Assembly (NCBI GenBank): GCA_027064085.1
Contig: JAMOQH010000054.1
Span: 1-15,826 of the forward strand
Length of the DNA stretch: 15,826 nt
From: a bacterium
GTDB lineage: Bacteria > UBP6 > JAFGXH01
Direction: 5' to 3'
The position numbers and the translations under genes are program-made. Under the pieces are notes generated by a model. That model saw only the letters and a list, made by a program, of their open reading frames with translations, made no database searches and was not told where the DNA came from. Of this stretch, positions 1 through 5,994 are shown one piece after another (position 1 is the first letter of the stretch; the number at the start of each line of letters is the position of its first letter).

Positions 1-6
1 TGCTTA

Positions 7-31
7 AAAAACCAGTTCAGAACTGGTTTTT
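7..31. terminator. Bidirectional intrinsic terminator-like palindrome
   Basis: Perfect inverted repeat: arms AAAAACCAGTTC and GAACTGGTTTTT around a single central base, which would fold as a stem of about 10 bp with a 5-nt loop. It has an A-run on one side and a T-run on the other, so it could terminate from either direction. The gene it serves would lie mostly outside the window or be the ATPase remnant next to it. Confidence 0.7.
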
Positions 32-112
32 GTAAAGGTTTTATTTTATAATATTTTAAAAAAAGAAACTTTTTTTCTGACTTAACTCATGACTGAAGTC
101 AAAAGTGTGCAG

Positions 113-323
113 TCAGGTTTCATCAATTTTCATATCAGTTCCAAATAATTCTTCCATTTGCTTATTGTTATCAAAATTTACATAGCCGTCTTTTCATAAA
201 CAATTTCACCAAATTTTTTCATAAGCCAAGTTTTTCCAACTTGCCTTGCACCTTTAATAATTAATGGCTTTTTATTTTTATTTTTTTCCACTTATATAAA
301 TTATTCATAGCATTTCGATACAT
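113..323 (-). pseudogene. Remnant of an AAA+ ATPase (AAA_14 / DUF4143-type) gene, N-terminal part only
   Basis: Read on the minus strand from an ATG at 323 behind the RBS-like GAGAGGTGATAAT, the start encodes MYRNAMNNLYKWKK. The reading frame then breaks in a poly-A run and resumes with KPLIIKGARQVGKTWLM, a Walker A P-loop (GARQVGKT) typical of the N-terminus of this ATPase family. A second shift follows, and the last recognisable piece is YVNFDNNKQMEELFG, which also fits the family, ending at a TGA. Full-length members are around 400 residues, so only about 70 codons remain. Two frameshifts plus the truncation make it non-functional. These ATPases are often found scattered in accessory DNA. 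The family call rests on motif recognition only. Confidence 0.65.
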
Positions 324-682
324 ATTATCACCTCTCTATGTCCAATATATCTCGAAATCACATAATTTACAACGAATTTAATAATCGCTTTTACACTTTT
401 ACGAACGAAAAAATATAAAAATGCATTCAAATATTAATTTTAAATAAAAAAAGAGAATCTCTAATTAAGAAAATCCTCTATCTTATATATTATTTACTTT
501 CAACCTGTGCATACAATATTGCTGTTATATTGAAAATTGTTTTTGTCACATTATGTTTATTTGTCATTTTTGTTTATATATTTTTTATATCATCTATAAA
601 GTATTTTTTTCGGTTTTGAGATACCAAATATTCGGATAAAACACTTTAACTGTATTATTTGTTAATCTTGAATAAGTATACT
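324..682. other. Intergenic stretch without a gene
   Basis: No convincing coding region or RNA gene. It holds a weak minus-strand terminator-like hairpin (listed separately) and, on the plus strand at about 611-623, the 13-mer GGTTTTGAGATAC. That word also occurs inside the minus-strand promoter of the GGDEF gene (2581-2609). Here it is not accompanied by recognisable -35 or -10 boxes or by the downstream hairpin, so it may be a decayed copy or chance. Confidence 0.5.
445..479 (-). terminator. Possible intrinsic terminator downstream of ywbE
   Basis: On the minus strand AGAGGAT can pair with ATTCTCT (7 bp including one G-U) across a 14-nt loop, followed directly by seven T. It lies about 200 nt beyond the ywbE stop, which is far for a dedicated terminator, and the stem is weak. 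Confidence 0.35.
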
Positions 683-892
683 CTACTCATCAAGCTTTTT
701 GATAATAATTTCTTTTACTCTACCAACAGTACCATCTTTTAACATGACTTTGATGCCATGATGATGATTCGGTGATTTAGTAAGAAGCTTTTGAACTATT
801 CCTTCTGTTAATTTTCCTGAACGTTGGTCTTGCTTTTGAACTACCATAACTTTACTTCCAACTTTTATATTCTCTCTTTTAGTTCCTGACAT
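683..892 (-). CDS. ywbE: YwbE family protein
   Basis: A 69-residue basic protein that reads as the YwbE family: MSGTKRENIKVG at the start, then KQDQRSGKLTEGIVQ, a conserved SPNHHHGIKV segment and GRV near the end. The fold is expected to be a small KOW/SH3-like beta barrel. The family has no established function that I can cite. The frame is open to a GTG at 898, but that GTG lies inside the Shine-Dalgarno stretch AAAGGGTG. The ATG at 892 has proper spacing and gives the family's usual MSG- start. The gene starts 25 nt after the GGDEF gene ends, with no promoter or terminator between, so the two are probably cotranscribed. Confidence 0.85.
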   Translation of the reverse strand: MSGTKRENIKVGSKVMVVQKQDQRSGKLTEGIVQKLLTKSPNHHHGIKVMLKDGTVGRVKEIIIKKLDE

Positions 893-917
893 ATACACCC
901 TTTCGTATTAACAATAT

Positions 918-2477
918 CTAAAACAACATATTTTCTTCATACACATCATATTGATTTCTGCCTTTACGTTTTGCATTATAAAGACCTAAATCAGCAATAT
1001 ATATCATATCTTTAACCTCTGATATCATATGATATTTTGTATTCATAACACCAACACTTAATGTAATTTGAATTTCCTTATCTTCATCTTCTATATATAT
1101 TTTATTGTTTCTAACAGCGTTAATAATTTTTTCAGCCATTTTTTTTGCTTCAGAAAGATTTGTGAATTCCATTATAGCAACGAATTCATCACCACCATAT
1201 CTTCCAAATACATACCTGTCTCCAATTATTTCTTTACAAAGTTCAACCGTTTTTTTAATTACTTTATCTCCAGCTAAATGACCATAAGTATCATTTACTT
1301 TTTTAAAATAGTCAATATCAAACATTAAACAAGAAACAGATTCCTTCTGTAGCTTATTATAAAATGCAATCTCTTCTAATTTTTCTTCAATTCCTTGACG
1401 GTTAAAAATTCCTGTTAAAAAATCTCTTTTCGCTTCACTATCTTTATCATAATACTTTCCCCAAAGCTGATCATAAAAAGATTCCAAAGCTTTTGATTGC
1501 TCTACAATTTTTTTATTACTTAATTCAAGCATTTTATTTTTCTCTTCTATTTCTTTATATCTTTTATGTCGTTCTTTAACTTGATGTTGAATTTCTAACG
1601 AAAGAGTTAGTTGATCCAATTCTTCCTCTTTTATTTTATGCATTAAATCAATATATAATTTTTGAGTAAATGCTAAATTTTTATAATCTTTATTTTCATT
1701 ATATATTTGAATAACAGCTTCATAACTTTCTTGCAGTAAAACATTATCATTATATTCTTTTAAAAGGTTAATAGATTCATTAAAATATTCTAATGCTTTT
1801 CCCTTATTATTATTCTTATAAAAATAATTAGCATTTAAATTATAATAAAAAATTAAAATTCGTTTATTTCCTTTAAGTATTTTCATTTCTTTAATTTTAT
1901 CAAGATAGTTTTTACTTTCTTCTAATTTACCTAAATAGATATATGTTTTAACTAAATTAATTAATCCACGAATAACTAATTCTTCATTATCTGGATTATA
2001 ACGCATTGCTAAACTATATGATTTATCAGCATAGGTTAAAGCTTCTTCATACGCACATTCTAAATTTAAAACATGAGAATAGTTGCTATAAGCATTACTT
2101 AAAATAGTTTTATTATCTATTCGATTACATAAATTAATTAAACTTACTAAAGTTTCTTTACATTTATCATAATCTTCATTATATAAATGAAGAACAAAAA
2201 TAAAATTATAGGAATTTAAGAAATCTTCATTAGTACCTTCTTTATCAATTAATTCTTTATGATGCATTAAATCATTAAACGCATTTTTAGTGTCACCTAT
2301 GTTATAATATGAAACTCCTCTTTGAAAATAACTTTCAATTAATGCTCTATAATGATTATTTTTTTCACCAAATCTGATCATATCACCACATAATTCAATT
2401 ATTTTTTCATAATCAGATTCATTTCTATATTGATCTATTTTATTTTTAAAGTCATTTTCATTAAAAATAATCACCAT
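918..2477 (-). CDS. TPR-repeat diguanylate cyclase (GGDEF domain protein)
   Basis: Predicted cytoplasmic diguanylate cyclase, making c-di-GMP from two GTP. Residues about 1-280 are tandem TPR-like helical hairpins with no membrane segment, 280-340 are predicted coiled coil (KERHKRYKEIEEKNKMLEL), and 351-515 are the GGDEF domain. It has the RDFLTGIFNR entry motif, metal-binding FDID (386-389), FKKVND, an intact GGDEF (428-432) and LSVGV near the end. The positions where the inhibitory I-site RxxD normally sits read GDRY, so product feedback through that site is probably absent. The N-terminal TPR array presumably binds a protein or peptide partner. The start ATG has its SD (AGGGAG) directly adjacent; the next codon, GTG, is an alternative start. 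The promoter at 2581-2609 and a conserved leader precede it. A decayed paralogue lies at 8030-8679. Confidence 0.93.
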   Translation of the reverse strand: MVIIFNENDFKNKIDQYRNESDYEKIIELCGDMIRFGEKNNHYRALIESYFQRGVSYYNIGDTKNAFNDLMHHKELIDKEGTNEDFLNSYNFIFVLHLYNEDYDKCKETLVSLINLCNRIDNKTILSNAYSNYSHVLNLECAYEEALTYADKSYSLAMRYNPDNEELVIRGLINLVKTYIYLGKLEESKNYLDKIKEMKILKGNKRILIFYYNLNANYFYKNNNKGKALEYFNESINLLKEYNDNVLLQESYEAVIQIYNENKDYKNLAFTQKLYIDLMHKIKEEELDQLTLSLEIQHQVKERHKRYKEIEEKNKMLELSNKKIVEQSKALESFYDQLWGKYYDKDSEAKRDFLTGIFNRQGIEEKLEEIAFYNKLQKESVSCLMFDIDYFKKVNDTYGHLAGDKVIKKTVELCKEIIGDRYVFGRYGGDEFVAIMEFTNLSEAKKMAEKIINAVRNNKIYIEDEDKEIQITLSVGVMNTKYHMISEVKDMIYIADLGLYNAKRKGRNQYDVYEENMLF

Positions 2478-2500
2478 CTCCCTATCAATTTATATTACTC

Positions 2501-2525
2501 TAAAGTTTTGTAAAGTATGTAAAGT
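2501..2525 (-). promoter_or_regulatory. Triple direct repeat in the GGDEF-gene leader (possible operator)
   Basis: Three exact copies of TAAAGT on the plus strand (2501-2506, 2511-2516, 2520-2525), with a 10- then 9-bp period. Read in the gene's direction they are TTTACA-like hexamers, resembling PhoP/OmpR-family half-sites. A matching pair lies at the same distance from the -10 box in the SLH-operon leader (12653-12668). They sit about 60 nt downstream of the predicted transcription start, so repression or an RNA-level role is as likely as activation. Confidence 0.45.
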
Positions 2526-2554
2526 AATTGAAGAATGAAATCAAAAAAAATTTT

Positions 2555-2574
2555 TATACGTCAACCTTCGCATA
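2555..2574 (-). promoter_or_regulatory. 5'-terminal leader hairpin, copy 1
   Basis: In transcript sense the stem is TATGCG / CGTATA (one G-U) with the 8-nt loop AAGGTTGA. It begins 6 nt after the -10 box, so it would form the very 5' end of the mRNA. Copy 2 at 12699-12718 has the same spacing and nearly the same loop, with stem TATATG / CATATA, so two pairs differ in a way that keeps pairing. That is either a structured RNA or a dyad operator at +1. Confidence 0.5.
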
Positions 2575-2580
2575 CACTGT

Positions 2581-2609
2581 ATTGTATCTCAAAACCCGCT
2601 CTTTGAAAA
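2581..2609 (-). promoter_or_regulatory. Promoter of the GGDEF-ywbE unit
   Basis: On the minus strand, -35 TTTTCA (2604-2609), a 17-bp spacer and -10 TACAAT (2581-2586). The spacer ends in GGGTTTTGAGA. The same boxes with the same spacing and a similar spacer precede the SLH operon (12725-12753), and such conservation supports real use. The long leader to the ATG (about 100 nt) carries the hairpin and hexamer repeats. Confidence 0.65.
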
Positions 2610-2619
2610 GCTTTTTATC

Positions 2620-2639
2620 AAAAAAACACCTTAAGATGT
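2620..2639 (-). terminator. Small terminator-like hairpin before the GGDEF promoter
   Basis: In the minus direction, ACATC-TTAA-GGTGT is a 5-bp stem (one G-U) with a 4-nt loop, followed by a run of seven T. It would end transcripts coming from the capsule operon and its aminotransferase remnant. Related to the stronger stem at 12774-12803, which stands in the same place relative to the second copy of the promoter module. Confidence 0.45.
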
Positions 2640-2772
2640 ATTCGTCAACTGAAAATTCACATTATTTTAATTGAATTTTGACATTTGCTAAATTTAGATT
2701 TTAGATAAAAATGAGAATTTGATTGTATAATCTAATCCTCGCTTATTTAACTTTTATATTGTTGTGATTTAA

Positions 2773-3502
2773 TTACGTATCTTTTAAGCTGGATAATTAT
2801 CTCTTATAAAAATCATAGATATACTTCTTCTTTTCAACTCTCTGGTTAATACTTTAAATTGTCCTCAACCAATATCAGCAACTATATTGCTAACTCTATA
2901 GTTAAATCCTAATTTCGAATCTTGATAATGCCTTGCTTTGTCTCAGGCTTGAGTAGCTCAAAATCTAGCTTTTTTTATTTTTTCTTCATCATTTAACACT
3001 AACATTCGCCACCTGAAGTAGTAATAATTTTATTTCCACTAAAACTATATATCCCATAATCAACAAAAGTTCCAGTGTGTTTTCCCTTTATGATAAGTCC
3101 CCAGGCTTTCTGCTGCACCTTCTATAATAGGAACATTATATCAATTCAATCCATATCAGCTATAATAAATGTAAGACTAAGCTAGCCTTTAGTTCTGAAT
3201 ATTTCTTAAAAGCTTCTTCTAATTCATCTGGATCCATATTCCAAGTTTTATAATCACTATCTATAAAAACAAGTTTTACACTTTGATGCATTATTGGATT
3301 TGCAGTAGCAGAAAATGTTAATGTTTGGCAAAATACTATACCACTCTTTCAAATCTGCAAGTCATTTTTAAAAACTATTAACATTAGGCCTAAACAGTAC
3401 TATACAATTAGTATCAAAAACTTCTTTTACATATTCTTATTCATAGCCCTCATCACTCGTATGTTATGAAGCTAACTAAATCTTATTTGCTATTTTGGTC
3501 AT
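2773..3502 (-). pseudogene. Decayed DegT/DnrJ/EryC1 (EpsN/PglE-like) sugar aminotransferase
   Basis: Minus-strand translation in shifting frames follows the family in order: an N-terminal stretch close to 'SDEGYE-EYVKEVFDTN', 'RPNVNSF', then 'LTFSATANPIM', 'VFIDSDYKTWNMDPDELEEAFKKY', 'PIIEGAAESLG', 'GTFVDYGIYSFSGNK', the PLP-lysine region 'NKIITTSGGGML', and 'FNYRVSNIVADIG'. These are PLP-dependent aminotransferases that make amino sugars for surface polysaccharides. It starts at an ATG 35 bp beyond the cpsB stop, so it was the next gene of the capsule operon. It carries many stops, several fitting CAA-to-TAA, CGA-to-TGA or TGG-to-TGA changes, several frameshifts and deleted segments, and cannot make an enzyme. 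It accounts for most of the 1.06-kb stretch without an open reading frame. Confidence 0.85.
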
Positions 3503-3536
3503 CTCTTCTTTTATTTTTATCCTATTTTTCCGTTTT

Positions 3537-4313
3537 CTAACTCAAACTACTAAAAAGTCCTTTTATACCTTTAGGTTTTCTTTTAATGGTATATGGGATA
3601 ATTGATTCATTATTAAGAATCTTTTTGCCATTGTTTATTAATAGATCATTGTATATATTTGTTGTTACTAGCTTCTTAATAATTTCAATTCCTTCATTGA
3701 TTTGTAAATTAATTGAATTTTTATGATGTACATCTGTTCCTAGAACATGAATCATAGATGCTTTTAAAAGAGCTTCAGCCGCTTGTTTAGCTTCGGTTCC
3801 ATAACGACCTATTAAAGATGAAATATTCATTTGAAGAAGTACATCACTATTAATTAATTTATCTAATGAGTGAATATCCTTTTGAACAAATCTATATCTT
3901 TCAGGATGAGCTAAAATTACATTATAGCCTTTAATATGTAGTTCAAATATTATATCCTCTAAATTATTTAATTCTTGAGATAATGGTAATTCAATTAATA
4001 AATATCCAGTACCTTCTATTGTATTTATTTTTTTATTTTCTAAATCTTCAAATATTGTTGAATCAACATATATTTCATGACCACTATAAATATTAATTCG
4101 AACATTTTCTTCTTTTAGTTTTTCTCTTAAAATATTTAATTTCTCATTAATAGTTTCAGGTGTACTAACCATAGCACCTTTCATATAGTGAGGTGTTGCT
4201 ACCATATCTGTAATACCTTTTTCAGAAGCCTCTTTAATAATATCTATACTTTCTTCAATACTTTTAGAACCATCATCAACGTCATATATAATATGACTAT
4301 GTAAGTCAACCAT
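3537..4313 (-). CDS. cpsB: Capsule tyrosine-protein phosphatase, PHP type (CpsB/CapC/YwqE)
   Basis: Manganese-dependent protein-tyrosine phosphatase of the PHP fold that dephosphorylates the cognate BY-kinase; full length at 258 residues. Metal-ligand motifs are in the expected order: DLHSHI (residues 3-8), DDG, TPHY, SGHEIY, the HPERY motif and GTDVHH near the C-terminus. It is the third gene of the CapA-CapB-CapC arrangement, 8 nt after the kinase stop, preceded by an AGGGTAGGTG ribosome site. With the kinase it would form the phosphorylation-dephosphorylation cycle that controls polysaccharide chain length or export. The gene is intact, but the operon's next gene is a ruined aminotransferase and no glycosyltransferase, flippase or polymerase gene is visible here. 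Confidence 0.95.
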   Translation of the reverse strand: MVDLHSHIIYDVDDGSKSIEESIDIIKEASEKGITDMVATPHYMKGAMVSTPETINEKLNILREKLKEENVRINIYSGHEIYVDSTIFEDLENKKINTIEGTGYLLIELPLSQELNNLEDIIFELHIKGYNVILAHPERYRFVQKDIHSLDKLINSDVLLQMNISSLIGRYGTEAKQAAEALLKASMIHVLGTDVHHKNSINLQINEGIEIIKKLVTTNIYNDLLINNGKKILNNESIIPYTIKRKPKGIKGLFSSLS

Positions 4314-4321
4314 TATAACAC

Positions 4322-5008
4322 CTACCCTTTTTCATGAGCATATTTATAATAACTTGAGTAATGATATTTATAATATCCACTATTTTTTTGTGGGATTTTT
4401 GTTAATACAACACCTAAAATATTTGCATTAACTCTACTTAGTTGCAATTTTGCATAGCTTGCTGCTTTTTTCTCTGTTTCTTCAACAGCAACAGTTAAAA
4501 TAGTACCATCTGCTGAAGCAGCTAATAGTGCACTATCCGTTACAAACCCTACAGGTGGTGAATCTATAATAATGTAGTCATAATGCTCCTTTAAATTATC
4601 GAGTAAGCTCTTCATTTTAGTTGATCCAAGCATCTCTGAAGGATTCGGAGGTATAGGCCCTGAAGATAAAATCTCAAGTCCTTCAATTATTTGAGTGCAA
4701 TCTTTAAGTATCTTTTCACCTATTAAAACAGTACTTAAACCCCATTGATTAGTTATTTCAAATTTTTTATGTAGCATCGGTCTTCTAAGATCTGCATCAA
4801 GAAGTAAAACTTTCTTTCCACTTTGAACAAAAGCAAAAGCTAAATTAATTGATGTTGTTGATTTTCCTTCTCCCGCACCACTAGAAGTAATAACAATAGT
4901 TTGTAATTTCTTATCTATTGATGAAAATTCAATATTTGTTCTTAAAGTTCTATACGCTTCAGCCACTGGTGATTTAGGATCTGAATTTATTAAAACGTTA
5001 TTTTTCAT
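4322..5008 (-). CDS. cpsD: Capsule BY-type tyrosine kinase (CpsD/CapB/YwqD)
   Basis: Bacterial tyrosine kinase of 228 residues. Walker A SGAGEGKST (43-51), Walker A' LLLDADLRRP (68-77) and Walker B IIIDSPP (146-152) are all intact, and the C-terminus carries an autophosphorylation cluster of seven tyrosines (residues 212-223, pattern YYKYHYSSYYKY). In Gram-positives it works with a separate membrane activator, here the upstream CpsC/CapA protein. The frame is open to an ATG at 5026 inside the preceding gene, but that ATG has no ribosome site. The ATG at 5008 follows AAAGGGG at the right distance, overlapping the CpsC stop, and gives the family's usual start, so 5008 is chosen. Confidence 0.95.
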   Translation of the reverse strand: MKNNVLINSDPKSPVAEAYRTLRTNIEFSSIDKKLQTIVITSSGAGEGKSTTSINLAFAFVQSGKKVLLLDADLRRPMLHKKFEITNQWGLSTVLIGEKILKDCTQIIEGLEILSSGPIPPNPSEMLGSTKMKSLLDNLKEHYDYIIIDSPPVGFVTDSALLAASADGTILTVAVEETEKKAASYAKLQLSRVNANILGVVLTKIPQKNSGYYKYHYSSYYKYAHEKG

Positions 5009-5018
5009 TTCAACCCCT

Positions 5019-5708
5019 TTATTCATGCTCTGGAATCATACCTAATACAGGTAAATTTAATTGTCTTTCTATATCTTCCGGTGTTTTTATTGTATTATCA
5101 AACATTTCTAATAAAAATATAATAAATACTGCAATCATTATTGCTAAAACTCCTGCAATAGCAACATTTAATTTTTTATTTGGACTTACCGGATCAATTG
5201 GTATTTCTGCTTTATCTAATAATTGTACATTTTCAATAGACATAAGTTCTGCAACTTGTCTTGAAAAAACTTCTGCTAATGTATTTGCAATAATAGTTAT
5301 TTTTTCAGGTGAAGTACCTTTAACAGTTATTTTAATAATCTCTGTATTATTAAATAATGAAATATCTACTGATTGATTAAGATTTTTCATTGAAATATCG
5401 AAAGCTAATTCTTCTTGTACTTCTTCTAATACTCTTCTAGAGGTAGCAATCTTTGCATAAGTTCCTATTAAAGCTTGATTTAATCTAACATCATTGTATT
5501 CAATACCTTTAACTTCACCATAATCTTCATATTTACCTAACATCAATGTTGAATAAGTACTATAACTTGGAGTAATAAAATAAAAACTTATAACACCACT
5601 AATAATTGTTGATAATACAAATAACGCAACAATTAACCATATTCTTTTCTTTATTATAAAATAGATATCTCTTAAATCTATTTCTTGTGTTTCATAACTC
5701 TCGTTCAT
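5019..5708 (-). CDS. cpsC: Wzz-domain chain-length regulator / kinase activator (CpsC/CapA/YveK)
   Basis: Membrane protein of 229 residues with two transmembrane helices (about 22-45 and 181-201) flanking an extracellular Wzz-type loop. The Pro-rich SPNK segment lies before the second helix, and a cytoplasmic tail (DNTIKTPEDIERQLNLPVLG) is the part that in this family contacts and activates the BY-kinase. It controls polysaccharide chain length and kinase activity. The frame extends to a TTG at 5720, but GGAGG lies within that extension and is correctly spaced for the ATG at 5708. The kinase SD overlaps this gene's stop, so the two are tightly coupled. About 280 bp separate it from capD; a minus-strand TTGAAT-N19-TATCAT in this gap could be a weak internal promoter. 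Confidence 0.93.
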   Translation of the reverse strand: MNESYETQEIDLRDIYFIIKKRIWLIVALFVLSTIISGVISFYFITPSYSTYSTLMLGKYEDYGEVKGIEYNDVRLNQALIGTYAKIATSRRVLEEVQEELAFDISMKNLNQSVDISLFNNTEIIKITVKGTSPEKITIIANTLAEVFSRQVAELMSIENVQLLDKAEIPIDPVSPNKKLNVAIAGVLAIMIAVFIIFLLEMFDNTIKTPEDIERQLNLPVLGMIPEHE

Positions 5709-5813
5709 CCTAACCTCCAATTAATGTTTCTTTTTTATGTATTTTATGATAGACTAATTAAAGACGTTCCATTCAAATATATTTGTTTTATAGTGTTTTT
5801 AGAAAGGGCTTTT

Positions 5814-5981
5814 ATGAAAAATTCAATTAAATCAATAAAAAAAATTATTAAAGGAAAATCAACCAAATATACAAATGCTGACCATTTACTTACAAAAAAA
5901 GAAAAACAGCATTTAGTATTGTTATCAAGTATATTTTTAATCCCTATATTCATAGGATTAGGAGTTTATCTGTTAGGATAA
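5814..5981 (+). CDS. Small membrane peptide, unknown function, on the opposite strand
   Basis: Encodes 55 residues beginning MKNSIKSIKKIIKGKSTKY: a lysine-rich first half and a hydrophobic C-terminal helix (LVLLSSIFLIPIFIGLG), hence a likely single-pass membrane peptide with the basic end in the cytoplasm. A good ribosome site, AGAAAGGG, stands 5 nt before the ATG, and a strong hairpin with six T overlaps the stop codon, so start and end signals are both present. It is the only convincing plus-strand gene in the window and sits in the gap between capD and cpsC, antisense to any capD-to-cpsC read-through transcript. The frame is open further upstream, but the ribosome site decides the start. 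No promoter is clear. Not a family I recognise. Confidence 0.7.
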   Translation: MKNSIKSIKKIIKGKSTKYTNADHLLTKKEKQHLVLLSSIFLIPIFIGLGVYLLG

Positions 5982-5994
5982 ACTCCTATTTTTT
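5960..5994 (+). terminator. Intrinsic terminator of the small plus-strand gene
   Basis: Perfect stem AGGAGTTTATC / GATAAACTCCT with a 6-nt loop, followed on the plus strand by a six-T run. The small gene's TAA lies within the stem, and the T-run reaches the last codon region of capD. On the minus strand there is no T-run after the stem, so it should not stop capD transcription efficiently. Confidence 0.85.

Noticed and set aside
2941-3070. In-frame TGA codons in place of Trp in the aminotransferase remnant, suggesting a UGA=Trp code
   Set aside because: Other TGA codons in the same remnant stand where Arg (CGA) is expected, and the remnant also has TAA, TAG and frameshifts; intact genes here stop normally at TGA (for example the vanZ-like gene at 13540).
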